A stretch of 64,000 nucleotides of DNA from Chitinophaga sp. sic0106 (GCF_019219075.1 NZ_JAHUWJ010000010.1:167067-231066); one strand, 5' to 3'. Positions 17,056 through 26,162 are shown, numbered from the stretch's first letter. Made by a program: numbers and translations. Notes: generated by a model from the letters alone, not told the origin.

Positions 17056-17282
17056 CTCCTGAAAATTTTATCGGTTGGTAAATGGTTGGACAGCGTTTTA
17101 TGGCTATCGTGAAACAAATATACGGGGATTATTTTAATTTCCTACTAATCCTATAGACTAATAGAGTTAATAATTCACAACCCATTGAGTTTCTAATATA
17201 TGGGGAGAGAAAAAAATCTGCATTTCGTCAAATTCTGGCGGCAGATGGTCAATATCTCCCGGAAAAAACACCCGGAACGAGG

Positions 17283-17290
17283 TACGTTTG
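17283..17290 (+). promoter_or_regulatory. -7 promoter element (TACGTTTG) of the kinase-to-jetC unit
   Basis: An exact TAnnTTTG match about 52 bp before the ATG of the sensor kinase. No clear -33 TTG. It is the only such element found before the six co-directional genes 17343-25425 and is the best candidate for their promoter. Confidence 0.5.
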
Positions 17291-17342
17291 CAGGAAAATG
17301 CTTCCGGTAACCCTCAAAAAATAATTGCTTATCTTGATAGAG

Positions 17343-18353
17343 ATGAAAAACATCCGTACAATTCATTGGCTGCCTGCCGTTTATGCCCTGCTGGTATACA
17401 CAAGCCTGCGGCTGGTAAACGATGTCATCAGCGAAACCAGGTTCTGGCTCCGCCCACTGCATACCAACGTCATTGAGATAGTCGTTTCCGTGATCACCTC
17501 CTATATTACGCTCTTTGTGCTTCGTAAGATGCTAACCCGGCAACAGCAAAGGATGATCCCGTTGCCGGTTTGGAAAGAGTACGGGATGGTGGCCCTGGTG
17601 ATCACTGCCATCTCCTATATCACTATTATACCCATGGCCGCATTAACAGATGACGGTTGCCAATGGTACGACATCGTCAACATCACCCTGATTCCTTTGC
17701 TATACGGCCTCCTGGCCTACGCCATCTTACGGGCCTCCGCCTCCCTGCGTAAGAATTATGAGCAACAACTGCTGCTGGAGAAAATCAGTAACGATAAACT
17801 ACAAACGGAACTACAGTTCCTGAAAGCCCAGTTCCACCCGCATTTCCTCTTTAACGCCCTCAACATGATCTATTTCCAGATGGATGAAAGCGTGAAAGTA
17901 GCCAAACACACCGTAGAACAGTTGTCGGAACTATTGCGCTACCAGCTGTACGACCAGCAACAACTGGTGCCGGTAGGAAAAGAATTGCAATACCTTCAGT
18001 CTTACATCGACCTGCAACAACAAAGGATGAACAGCCACCTGCAACTGACGGTGAGCTTTGATCCGCAGCTACAGCAACAAAACGTATATCCGTTGTTGTT
18101 ACTGCCTCTGGTCGAAAATGCGTTTAAATATACCGGTGGCGACTATTGGATCAACATCGCTGCCACGCTGCAGGAGCAGGACCTGCTTTTCCATGTGAGC
18201 AACGCCGTGCCGGATTCCCAACGCATCAAATCCGGCGGCATAGGGCTGGAAAACCTCCGGCGGCGGCTGGAACTGCTCTATCCCGGGCAACATGAACTCA
18301 CTACCACTCATAACGGCAATAACTATACGGCCATCTTAAAACTGAACTTATGA
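17343..18353 (+). CDS. LytS-type sensor histidine kinase
   Basis: 336 residues. About four membrane segments fill the first 130 residues (WLPAVYALLVYTSLRLV, VIEIVVSVITSYITLFVL, YGMVALVITAISYITIIPMAA, ITLIPLLYGLLAYAIL). A short coiled linker leads to the His_kinase domain AQFHPHFLFNALNMIYFQMD with the phospho-acceptor His. LLPLVENAFKYTGG (N box) and GGIGLENLRRRLELLYP (G box) complete the ATP-binding site. Signals are sensed at the membrane without a recognised ligand domain. Start ATG 17343 is preferred over an in-frame TTG six codons earlier. The stop overlaps the response-regulator ATG in an ATGA, so the two are translationally coupled. Confidence 0.92.
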   Translation: MKNIRTIHWLPAVYALLVYTSLRLVNDVISETRFWLRPLHTNVIEIVVSVITSYITLFVLRKMLTRQQQRMIPLPVWKEYGMVALVITAISYITIIPMAALTDDGCQWYDIVNITLIPLLYGLLAYAILRASASLRKNYEQQLLLEKISNDKLQTELQFLKAQFHPHFLFNALNMIYFQMDESVKVAKHTVEQLSELLRYQLYDQQQLVPVGKELQYLQSYIDLQQQRMNSHLQLTVSFDPQLQQQNVYPLLLLPLVENAFKYTGGDYWINIAATLQEQDLLFHVSNAVPDSQRIKSGGIGLENLRRRLELLYPGQHELTTTHNGNNYTAILKLNL

Positions 18354-19051
18354 AAATCCGCTGTGTAATCACCGACGACGAACCCGTGGCCCGTAAAGGC
18401 ATTGCCAGCTATGTGGAAAAAGTGGATTTCCTGGAGCTGGTGGGCGTTTGTGAAGATGCCGTGTCCCTCAACAACCTGTTGCAGCAACAGCCGGTGGACT
18501 TGCTGCTGCTCGATATAGAAATGCCTTACATGACCGGCCTGGAACTGCTCAGCAGCATTCCCAACCCACCCAAAGTTATTTTTATCACCGCCTACGAGCA
18601 ATACGCCATCAAGGGATTTGAGCTACAGGTGCTGGATTACCTGCTGAAGCCGGTATCCTTCGACCGCTTTCTGAAGGCTGCCAACAGAGCCCTGGAAAGT
18701 TTCCGGCAAACAATCCCACCCGATTCCGCGTATATATTTATAAAGTCGAACGAAAAACTCGTGAAAATTTTCTGGGAGGACATCTTATACCTCGAAGCCA
18801 TGGAAAATTATGTGAATATATACACCGACAATGCCCGGCATATTATTCACGCTACCCTGAGATCGGTGGTTGAAAGCATTAACAGCACAGACTTTGTGCA
18901 AACGCACAAATCTTATGTAGTGAATGCTAAAAAAATTACCGGTATTGATGGGAATTTAGTGGAGATGGGAACCGCCACCGTGCCATTTTCCCGCGGGATG
19001 AAAGAGGCAGCCATGGAAAAGATACTCCGTAACAGGTTATTTAAAAAATAG
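18350..19051 (+). CDS. LytTR family response regulator
   Basis: 233 residues. The receiver domain holds the acidic pocket DDE at 9-11, the phospho-acceptor Asp55 in LLLLDIEMP, Thr in FITAYEQYA and the invariant Lys in YLLKPVSF. Residues about 130-230 form a LytTR DNA-binding domain (IFWEDILYLEAMENYVNIYT, ATLRSVVESI, FVQTHKSYVVNAKKI). Cognate of the kinase encoded just upstream through a 4-bp overlap. The bestrophin gene begins 8 bp later, so it is probably expressed together with this pair. Confidence 0.94.
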   Translation: MKIRCVITDDEPVARKGIASYVEKVDFLELVGVCEDAVSLNNLLQQQPVDLLLLDIEMPYMTGLELLSSIPNPPKVIFITAYEQYAIKGFELQVLDYLLKPVSFDRFLKAANRALESFRQTIPPDSAYIFIKSNEKLVKIFWEDILYLEAMENYVNIYTDNARHIIHATLRSVVESINSTDFVQTHKSYVVNAKKITGIDGNLVEMGTATVPFSRGMKEAAMEKILRNRLFKK

Positions 19052-19059
19052 ATCCGTTT

Positions 19060-19968
19060 ATGCTGATAAAGTCCAAGCTGTCGTTAATGCAGGTTTTTTC
19101 CTTCACCTGGAAGGTGGACCTGCTGCTGCTGCTCTGTTGTACAGCTGTTTACTATGTAGATGTATACTGGCTCAGTGATCATATCAATATTCCCGGCGCT
19201 ATCTCCACGGTGCTGGGTACTGCCATTGCATTTTTCATTGGCTTCAACAATAATCAGGCGTACGACCGCTGGTGGGAGGCCAGGATCATCTGGGGAGCGC
19301 TGGTAAACGATTCCCGCTCCTGGACCCGCTGCCTGCTCTACTTCTATCAGTCCGACAATGAAACCCAACGCGCCACTACCGCCCGCAATATGATCTACCG
19401 CCACCTGGCCTTCCTGTACGCACTCAAATCCGCCCTGCGCAACCGCCCCGATGAATATTTTCACCGCTACCTTGCCCCGGAGGAAGTGGAGATAGTTAGG
19501 CGACAAACCAATATCCCAAATGCGATATTAAACCTGCAGGCACAGGATCTCCAGCGACTCAAGCAAACCGGCACGGTAGACGGATTCCAGTTTCTCGAAC
19601 TCAACGACCTGCTGGTAAAAAATACAGACAGTATGGGAAAATGTGAACGCATCAAAAACACGGTATTCCCCACCAGCTATGTATATTTCACCAAAATGTT
19701 CATCTGGTTTTATGTGATCATGAACACCCTGATGATGACCGAATCCATTGGCGCCTGGTCCATACTGTTCGGTTGGGCGTTTGGATTTGTATTTCATACC
19801 ACCCACCTCAACGGGATTAACCTCATGAACCCATTTACCTACAACCCGCTGGCCATGCCGCTGGACAGTATCGCCAGGACCATCGAAATCAACCTCCTGG
19901 AAACCCTCGGGGAACCCAACATTCCGGCCCCTGTGGAGGCCCGTGCAAACGGACTTTATATCATGTAA
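19060..19968 (+). CDS. Bestrophin-family (UPF0187) ion channel
   Basis: 302 residues. SFTWKVDLLLLLCCTAVYYVDVYWLSD, then GTAIAFFIGFNNNQAYDRWWEARIIWGALVNDSRSW, is the bestrophin signature, including the conserved DRWWEAR. Later segments FTKMFIWFYVIMNTLMMTESIGAWSILFGWAFGF and the C-terminal NPLAMPLDSIARTIEINLLETLGE also match. Bacterial homologues form pentameric inner-membrane channels. Eukaryotic relatives conduct chloride and a Klebsiella homologue conducts cations. Eight bp after the response regulator and 30 bp before jetA on the same strand, so it is embedded between signalling and SMC genes. Confidence 0.92.
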   Translation: MLIKSKLSLMQVFSFTWKVDLLLLLCCTAVYYVDVYWLSDHINIPGAISTVLGTAIAFFIGFNNNQAYDRWWEARIIWGALVNDSRSWTRCLLYFYQSDNETQRATTARNMIYRHLAFLYALKSALRNRPDEYFHRYLAPEEVEIVRRQTNIPNAILNLQAQDLQRLKQTGTVDGFQFLELNDLLVKNTDSMGKCERIKNTVFPTSYVYFTKMFIWFYVIMNTLMMTESIGAWSILFGWAFGFVFHTTHLNGINLMNPFTYNPLAMPLDSIARTIEINLLETLGEPNIPAPVEARANGLYIM

Positions 19969-19998
19969 CGGAATACCTTTTTTCCTTATTTTTACCGA

Positions 19999-21462
19999 AT
20001 GACGTATGAACAATTATGTTTGCTGTTTGCCCAGTCAGTAACGCTGAAAATACTACGGGCCCGCAGTGCGCCAATGATGTTGTCATTTTTTCACACCGTA
20101 TTCAAAGAAAAAAACCAGACAATCATTACCAACGCTGAACTGGTAACCCGCTTGTCAGATTATCTTACACATACCGGCTACCGCACCACAGACGATGAAA
20201 TCGATGCGGTTTCCCTGCTGGAAGACGATGATACCAAAGCTAAAAAATACATTGACCAGTGGAGCAACCAGGGGTTTCTCCGCAAATACCCCGACGACGA
20301 AGGTATTGATATCCATGAGTTGAGCAGCGATACGGAAAAGGTGCTCCATTGGGTCACTACCTTGCAGAAACGGGAATTTATAGGCACCGAAAGCCGTTTT
20401 AAGGATATTTTTTCCAAACTCAAGGAGCTGGTGGATCAGAGCAACAAAGATCCGGAACAGCGTATTCAGGAGCTGGAAAGAAAGAAATTTGAGATAGAAC
20501 AGGAAATACAGGCCATCAACATCACCGGTAAAGTGCAGGTATTTGACGATACCCAGATCAAAGAAAGGGTATACGATGTAAACCGCATGGCCCGCGAACT
20601 GCTGGGAGATTTTAAGGAAGTGGAATCCAACTTCGAACAGATCACCCAGGACATCTACCGCAAACAAAGCGAACGCGATGTGGCCAAAGGTACCCTGCTC
20701 GCCTACACGCTGGACGCCTTTGAAGCCCTCCGCCAGAAAGACCAGGGTAAAAGCTTTTACTCTTTCTGGCAGTTCCTGATGGATGAAACCAAGCAGTCAG
20801 AAATGCGGGACCTCATCGAAAAGTTATACACACTCCTCGAAGACCGTGATATCGACTATAAAAACGATCGTTTCCTGCGCAAGCTGAAACAGTCCCTCCA
20901 TGCCTCCGGCAAAAAGGTGATCGACGCCAACAAAAAACTGAGCGATAAACTCAGTCGCGTCCTCAACGAGCGCAATATGACGGAACGCCGTAAAACCATG
21001 GAGCTGATAAACGATATCCGTGTGCTAGCCTTCCAAACGCTGGGTAATCATCCATCAGCGGAGGATTTTATGGAGATAGAAACCGATCCGGAGTTGGATC
21101 TTCCGGACCGTTGGGAGCTGGCCGATGAAAAAATGGCCAGCCCGGCATTCCAGCTACCGGAAGGAGTGGGAGGGGAAGAATATTCCCTGGAAGATATGCA
21201 GGCACTGTTCAATCACTTCCATATTGACCGCGCCCAGCTGGAAGAACGCATCCAGGTGCAACTGCAAAACAAAAAGCAGATCAGCCTGAAAGAACTGGTG
21301 GAAATTTATGGCTCAGAAAAAGGACTCACAGAGCTGATCACCTACTTTGCCATTGCCAGCCAGTCGTCCAGCCATATCATCCTGGAAACATCTGATCCTG
21401 TGAAACTGGGTAACCGTATCATCAATCTGCCGATGGTACTGTTTACCAATTCAAAAAACTAA
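19999..21462 (+). CDS. jetA: JetA/MksF-like kleisin subunit (DUF3375)
   Basis: 487 residues. MTYEQLCLLFAQSVTLKILRARSAPMMLSFFHTVFKEK is the DUF3375 start. It is followed by a winged-helix region (ELVTRLSDYL, SLLEDDDTKAKKYIDQWSNQGFLRKYPDDEG), a long coiled coil (about 140-300) and a C-terminal winged region with LKELVEIYGSEKGLTELITYFAIAS. In Wadjet systems JetA is the kleisin that bridges JetC heads. In MksBEF it is MksF. Cytosolic. Five bp before jetB. The order A-B-C is that of Wadjet operons. Confidence 0.9.
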   Translation: MTYEQLCLLFAQSVTLKILRARSAPMMLSFFHTVFKEKNQTIITNAELVTRLSDYLTHTGYRTTDDEIDAVSLLEDDDTKAKKYIDQWSNQGFLRKYPDDEGIDIHELSSDTEKVLHWVTTLQKREFIGTESRFKDIFSKLKELVDQSNKDPEQRIQELERKKFEIEQEIQAINITGKVQVFDDTQIKERVYDVNRMARELLGDFKEVESNFEQITQDIYRKQSERDVAKGTLLAYTLDAFEALRQKDQGKSFYSFWQFLMDETKQSEMRDLIEKLYTLLEDRDIDYKNDRFLRKLKQSLHASGKKVIDANKKLSDKLSRVLNERNMTERRKTMELINDIRVLAFQTLGNHPSAEDFMEIETDPELDLPDRWELADEKMASPAFQLPEGVGGEEYSLEDMQALFNHFHIDRAQLEERIQVQLQNKKQISLKELVEIYGSEKGLTELITYFAIASQSSSHIILETSDPVKLGNRIINLPMVLFTNSKN

Positions 21463-21467
21463 CCTTT

Positions 21468-22058
21468 ATGTCTGAACGAAATACAGCACCCTTTGCACAT
21501 GTTTTCCTGAAACTGATGCAAGGCACCATTTACGAAGAAGAGCGCGCCTACTGGAAAGACCTGTTGGGCTGGCAAACAGAACTGCATAAATACCTGCAGC
21601 AGGTGGGCCTGCAACTGGTGATCAATGAAGCTGATGGCTTTGCACGCATTGTGCAGCCGGAAAACGACGAGAATGCCGATCGCCCGCTGCCACGCCTCAT
21701 GCGCAAGTCCAAGCTCACCTACGAAGCTACCCTGCTCTGCATTGTACTGCGGGAAGCCCTGGAAGAGTTTGACCTCAAAGGCACCGGCACCAAGCTGTTT
21801 ATGACACAAAAAGAAATTAAGGAACGACTCACCCTCTTCTTTAAGGAACGCCACAACCGCTCCAAACTGCTAAAAGACCTGAACAAGCCTATTAACAGCC
21901 TGCTGGGGGTAGGCATCCTCCGCGTTAGCCGCGAAGATGTTACCAACAAGGAAATGCAGCAATACGAAGTAAAACGCGTGATCAAGGCAATTGTGAACAA
22001 CGAAAAACTGGAAGAAATCAAAACAAAACTAAATCTGCATGTCAACCCTGTTCAATAG
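21468..22058 (+). CDS. jetB: JetB/MksE-like KITE subunit (DUF4194)
   Basis: 196 residues matching the DUF4194 pattern: FAHVFLKLMQGTIYEEERAYWKDLLGWQTELHKYLQQVGLQLVINEADGFARIVQ, then LPRLMRKSKLTYEATLLCIVLREALEEFDLKG. Tandem winged helices are expected. It binds the kleisin and assists loading onto DNA. Its last 20 bp overlap the start of jetC, a sign of tight translational coupling. Confidence 0.9.
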   Translation: MSERNTAPFAHVFLKLMQGTIYEEERAYWKDLLGWQTELHKYLQQVGLQLVINEADGFARIVQPENDENADRPLPRLMRKSKLTYEATLLCIVLREALEEFDLKGTGTKLFMTQKEIKERLTLFFKERHNRSKLLKDLNKPINSLLGVGILRVSREDVTNKEMQQYEVKRVIKAIVNNEKLEEIKTKLNLHVNPVQ

Positions 22059-25000
22059 TGATTCCAAAGAAAGCGGTTTCCGCCTGCAATATTTTGAAGT
22101 ATATAACTGGGGGACCTTTCACAATAAAATTTACCGGGTAAACACCAACGGGCAAACCTCGCTGCTCACCGGCGCCAATGGTAGTGGTAAAACCACCCTC
22201 ATCGATGCGCTGCTGACGCTGCTGGTACCCTCCGGGAAGCGTTTTTATAACCAGTCGTCCGGTACGGAACAACGCCGCGACCGTGGCGAAGAATCGTACT
22301 TCTGGGGCTATTACGGCAAAACGTTTTCCGAAGAATCCCTGCAATCCAAAACAGAACAACTGCGCCATAAGGAACAAAACCCTTATTCCGTACTGCTGGC
22401 CTATTTCTATAACGCTGCTACCATGCATACCATTACCCTTGCGCAGGTGCGCTGGTACGCGGGCGAAATGAAAAGGCAATACATTGTATCTCCCCATAAA
22501 CTCAATATCAACGACCACTTTGGCAATGGTAAGTTCGACGCCAAAGGCGACTGGAAAAAGCGCCTGAAACTGGAATTTCCGAAAACTGAGGTAACCGACA
22601 GCTTCAAGGAATATGCAACTATGTTTAGTAACATATTCGGGCTGCGCAGTGAAAAAGCACTGGCACTGTTTAACCAAACAGTAGGTATTAAGGTATTGGG
22701 AGACTTAAATACCTTCATCAGGCAACACATGCTGGAGGAAACAGACAGCGAATCAGAGTTTCTCAAACTACGGGAAAACTATGATAGTCTGCTAAGCAGC
22801 CACCGCGCCATCCAAAAAGATGAGATGCAGTTGCAGATGCTGGAACCTATCATTCACCACCGCAGCGAATGGGAAACCCTGCAGAACAAAGGCCGCGAGC
22901 TGTTATCCTTACAGGACACACTCCCCGGCTACTTCAACCGCCAGGAAAGAGAGATTGTACAGCAAGAGATACAACAGCTGGAACAGGAGCTGAGCGTAAC
23001 CGCCAGCACCCTGCTGTCCATCAATTCCAAACTGGAACAACTGAACCTCCGCAAAGACGAACTGATTGCGCAAAAGGCCAACAACAGCGTGGATGAGCAG
23101 CTGCGCTCCATCGAAAAAACGATCCATTACGAGCAGAAATCGCTGGAAGCCAAGCGCAGCAAAATGGAGGATTACAACAAGCTGGCAGAGCGGCTGGAAC
23201 TGATTTCCTCCCCGGATGAAGCACAGTTTCACGACAACATCAAAGGCGCTGAGAAAAAACTCAAAGGGCTGGAAAAGCAGCTGGACGCACTTCAGGAGGA
23301 CATTTTCCTGCACAAAAGCAATCTCACTGCCGAAAAAAATCACGCGGCCACTATCAACGAGGAAATTGAATCTCTCCTTAACAGAAAAAATAATATTCCT
23401 TATGAACTGATCCGCATCCGCCAGCAGCTGGCGGATATGCTGGATGTTCCGGAGGAAGACCTGCCATTTGCCGGCGAGTTGCTGCGGGTAAAAGATGACG
23501 AATCCCACTGGGAATTCGCCATTGAAAAAGTGCTGCACAACTTTGCCCTGCGCCTGCTGGTGCCGGAAGGTTATATCAGCCGCATTAACCGGTATATCAA
23601 CGAAAACAACCTGCAAACAAGGCTGGTATATCATAAGATCGAAGAGGAATCTTATACCATGCTACGTATGCCTAAGGAAGAAGATAGTTTGTTACAGAAG
23701 ATAGAAATCAAGCCAGGCACCGAGTTTAAGGAGTGGTTGCAAAACCAGTTGCTGGATTCGTTTGACTATATCTGCACCGACGATATGAATCTTTTTGGCC
23801 GCGCCCGCAAGGCGGTTACCTCTAAAGGCTTAACCCGCGTGGCTTCCAGGCACGAAAAAGATGACCGTCCGGGCCGTTCCCAGCAAAATAATTTTGTGCT
23901 GGGTTGGAACAACAAAAATAAATTACGCCTGCTGAAAGAGGATATGGAAGAGTGCAACTCCGCCATTGAGGAACTGCAAGCCGGCCTGAACGAGCTGGAA
24001 GCCTCGCGTAAGGCGGTTAGCGCCATGCAAACGGTATTAAGCGCATTCCTTACCCAGCGCAGCTTTGAAGATATCAGCTGGCAACCACATGCCGCAGTTA
24101 TTGAGCAATATACCCGCGAAAAAGATAACCTGCTGCAGGCCAGTGATAAATACAAAGTGATCTGCGAGCAGCTGGACGAAGCCACTGCCGGCATCCGCGA
24201 GCAGGAAGAAAGCAAGGCGGATACCCTGCAGCAAAAAGGACACCTGGACAATAAGCTGTCAGAAAAACAACACTATTACTCGCAGCTCAAAGTGAGCAAT
24301 ACCGACGAGATAGCGATGCAGCGCGCGCTGGCCTTCCTTGAAGAACTGGCCATCACCGCCCCGGCTACCAACGCATCGCAACTATACAGCTACCGGAAGC
24401 GCGCAGAGGAAAGTCTGAACGTATCCCTGAAAGAGGCGCAGCGAAATAGTGGTGAAAAGCAAACAGAAATCACCCGCCTGCTGGCAGCGTTTGTAAATCC
24501 GCCAAAGTCGGTGCACGACACCTTCCCCGACTGGATTGGCGACGTTACCGACCTGCGTGCGCACGTAGAATACCTGGACGAGTTCACCTCCCTCTACGAG
24601 CAAATCAAATACCAGCGGCTGATTGAGCATAAAGAGCGCTTCCGTAAATACATGGATACCAGTATGCTCAATGCCATCACTAACTACCGGGCATGGATAT
24701 ACGGTCAGGAAGATGCGATCCGTGAAGTGATGGAAGACCTCAACGAGCCATTGCGCAACATTACCTTCAATAAGAACCCGGACACCTATTTACAGCTGGA
24801 GTGCCGCCATGTGCGTGATGTGGAAATCCGAAACTTTAAGGATAAACTCAGTTTAGCCGTTCCCGATACTGTAAAATATCAAACGGAGAAAGATGATGCC
24901 TATAGCGAACAGCTTTTCCAGAACATCAGGACGCTGATTACCGAATTGCAGCAAAATGAGGCCTGGCGCAGGAAAGTAACGGATGTGCGTAACTGGCTCG

Positions 25001-25425
25001 ACTTTGGCGCTAAGGAATTCTATATTTCTGATAACAAGGCGTTTAAGTATTATGAGGATACTGCGAGTCTCTCTGGTGGAGAGAAAGCACAGTTTACCTA
25101 TACCATATTAGGAGCCGCCATTGCTTACCAGTTCGGCATCAATGAGGCCAACAGGCAGCACAGGAGCTTACGTTTCATCACGGTGGATGAGGCTTTCAGC
25201 AAGCTGGATCCGGAGAAGAGTCACTACCTGATGGAGTATTGCGGTCAGTTGAACCTGCAGCTGCTGGTAGTAACGCCATTGGATAAACTGAATATTGCGG
25301 AACCTTATATTCATGCCTGTCACTTTGTGGCAAATAAGAACAAGCGCGATTCTGTGGTGTATAACTTCACGATGGAGGAATACCGCGAGCGCAAGAAAGA
25401 GATTGAAAATATGGCGATGGCATAG
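22039..25425 (+). CDS. jetC: JetC/MksB-like SMC ATPase
   Basis: 1128 residues. Walker A GANGSGKTT is at 45-53 after FRLQYFEVYNWGTFHNKIYRV. Two long coiled coils (about 280-460 and 640-900) flank a hinge near 470-640 (QQLADMLDVPEEDLPFAGELLRV..., LRLLVPEGYISRINRYI). The ABC signature LSGGEKAQ starts at 1011, and Walker B FITVDEAFSKLD has Asp1050-Glu1051. This is the short-coil SMC family of Wadjet JetC and MksB. In Wadjet it extrudes plasmid DNA and hands it to JetD for cleavage. No JetD (DUF3322/DUF2220, topoisomerase VI-like) follows. The next gene is convergent. Confidence 0.93.
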   Translation: MSTLFNSDSKESGFRLQYFEVYNWGTFHNKIYRVNTNGQTSLLTGANGSGKTTLIDALLTLLVPSGKRFYNQSSGTEQRRDRGEESYFWGYYGKTFSEESLQSKTEQLRHKEQNPYSVLLAYFYNAATMHTITLAQVRWYAGEMKRQYIVSPHKLNINDHFGNGKFDAKGDWKKRLKLEFPKTEVTDSFKEYATMFSNIFGLRSEKALALFNQTVGIKVLGDLNTFIRQHMLEETDSESEFLKLRENYDSLLSSHRAIQKDEMQLQMLEPIIHHRSEWETLQNKGRELLSLQDTLPGYFNRQEREIVQQEIQQLEQELSVTASTLLSINSKLEQLNLRKDELIAQKANNSVDEQLRSIEKTIHYEQKSLEAKRSKMEDYNKLAERLELISSPDEAQFHDNIKGAEKKLKGLEKQLDALQEDIFLHKSNLTAEKNHAATINEEIESLLNRKNNIPYELIRIRQQLADMLDVPEEDLPFAGELLRVKDDESHWEFAIEKVLHNFALRLLVPEGYISRINRYINENNLQTRLVYHKIEEESYTMLRMPKEEDSLLQKIEIKPGTEFKEWLQNQLLDSFDYICTDDMNLFGRARKAVTSKGLTRVASRHEKDDRPGRSQQNNFVLGWNNKNKLRLLKEDMEECNSAIEELQAGLNELEASRKAVSAMQTVLSAFLTQRSFEDISWQPHAAVIEQYTREKDNLLQASDKYKVICEQLDEATAGIREQEESKADTLQQKGHLDNKLSEKQHYYSQLKVSNTDEIAMQRALAFLEELAITAPATNASQLYSYRKRAEESLNVSLKEAQRNSGEKQTEITRLLAAFVNPPKSVHDTFPDWIGDVTDLRAHVEYLDEFTSLYEQIKYQRLIEHKERFRKYMDTSMLNAITNYRAWIYGQEDAIREVMEDLNEPLRNITFNKNPDTYLQLECRHVRDVEIRNFKDKLSLAVPDTVKYQTEKDDAYSEQLFQNIRTLITELQQNEAWRRKVTDVRNWLDFGAKEFYISDNKAFKYYEDTASLSGGEKAQFTYTILGAAIAYQFGINEANRQHRSLRFITVDEAFSKLDPEKSHYLMEYCGQLNLQLLVVTPLDKLNIAEPYIHACHFVANKNKRDSVVYNFTMEEYRERKKEIENMAMA

Positions 25426-25470
25426 GTGGGAGTGTCGCACTTCCAATATGTGTCAATTTTGTTTACGAAT

Positions 25471-25527
25471 GTAGAGGCGGGCTGCGCCCGCCTCCTCGCG
25501 TGGGAGGCGGGCGCAGCCCGCCTCTAC
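25471..25527. repeat. REP-like 25-bp perfect inverted repeat
   Basis: Two 25-nt arms (25471-25495 and 25503-25527) with a 7-nt loop. Each arm also contains a shorter self-complementary core built on GCGGGC. It is very GC-rich compared with its surroundings and sits between the convergent ends of jetC and hxlR, 45 bp after the jetC stop. Probably an interspersed extragenic palindrome that also terminates both genes. No second copy in this window. Confidence 0.8.
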
Positions 25528-25535
25528 CATGTGAA

Positions 25536-25880
25536 TCACATCGCCGCCGCCTGGGCCATTTTACTCTTTCCCCAATCTGCCAGCAGAGTAATTACCGGCA
25601 CTAACTCTCTTCCGGTATCTGTTAATGAATATTCCACTCTCGGTGGTACTTCCAGGTATACTTTCCTTTCTACTAATCCATCTTCTTCCAGTTCGCGGAG
25701 TACCTGCGTAAGCATTTTCGGGGTGATGCCGGTGATACGGCGGCCCAGTTCCCCGTATCGCAAAGTATTTCTTGATAGTTGATACAGCACCCGGCCTTTG
25801 TGTTTGCCGCCGATACGCTGGAAGGCGTAGTCAACTGCGCATACCGTTTCGGGGTGCGAACTATTTTTGATCTTAGGCAT
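25536..25880 (-). CDS. HxlR family winged-helix regulator
   Basis: 114 residues. CAVDYAFQRIGGKHKGRVLYQLSRNTLRYGELGRRITGITPKMLTQVLRELEEDGLVERKVYLEVPPRVEYSLTDTGRELVPVI is a complete HxlR domain with the conserved N-terminal Cys. No ligand domain. The likely target lies nearby but no divergent partner gene exists; the next plus-strand gene is cydA 690 bp away. An inverted repeat CTACCTA/TAGGTAG upstream (25908-25941) may be its own operator. Regulation of cydAB is possible but unsupported. Confidence 0.9.
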   Translation of the reverse strand: MPKIKNSSHPETVCAVDYAFQRIGGKHKGRVLYQLSRNTLRYGELGRRITGITPKMLTQVLRELEEDGLVERKVYLEVPPRVEYSLTDTGRELVPVITLLADWGKSKMAQAAAM

Positions 25881-25907
25881 AATTTAAATCATTGATTATC
25901 AACAATA

Positions 25908-25941
25908 CTACCTAAATAGTAACTATATAACCTATAGGTAG
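25908..25941. promoter_or_regulatory. Inverted repeat upstream of hxlR, candidate operator
   Basis: CTACCTA at 25908-25914 and TAGGTAG at 25935-25941 are exact complements 20 bp apart, with a smaller palindrome CCTATAGG at 25931-25938 inside. The spacing is compatible with a winged-helix dimer. The half-site resembles that of the palindrome at 15022 (TACCTA/TAGGTA). Confidence 0.4.
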
Positions 25942-26040
25942 ATATGGAGCAAAAGTATATTAAGCACGGCATTTAACAGGATGAATTTTTATTGGGAATG
26001 GCGGGCGGGCCTGGGAGCGGGAGCGGGAGGCGGTGGCATT

Positions 26041-26075
26041 GAGCATTGAGCAGTGAGCACTGAGCAATGAGCGGA
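26041..26075. repeat. Five-unit 7-bp tandem repeat (GAGCANT)
   Basis: Units GAGCATT, GAGCAGT, GAGCACT, GAGCAAT and GAGCGGA follow one another without gaps. They are preceded by a short GGGAGC-rich stretch. It lies in the 688-bp gap 25881-26568, which holds no convincing gene. A minus-strand open frame across it has biased composition and no family resemblance. Confidence 0.7.
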
Positions 26076-26136
26076 AGGATGAGCTCTCGCGATCCATCAT
26101 AGGGCGTAGCGTCACCTGGCATCCCCAAAAAGGTAA

Positions 26137-26162
26137 AGAGTCCTGATGTGAATCAGGACTCT
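26137..26162. repeat. 11-bp perfect hairpin containing a TGAT-N4-ATCA core
   Basis: Arms AGAGTCCTGAT (26137-26147) and ATCAGGACTCT (26152-26162), with loop GTGA. On the minus strand the tail reads TTTACCTTTTT, so it could be a terminator in that direction, but no minus gene precedes it. The core CTGATGTGAATCAG also fits the FNR/CRP half-site spacing. Confidence 0.6.

Noticed and set aside
26041..26075. Possible CRISPR-like repeat
   Set aside because: Units are only 7 bp with no spacers and no cas genes; a simple tandem repeat.
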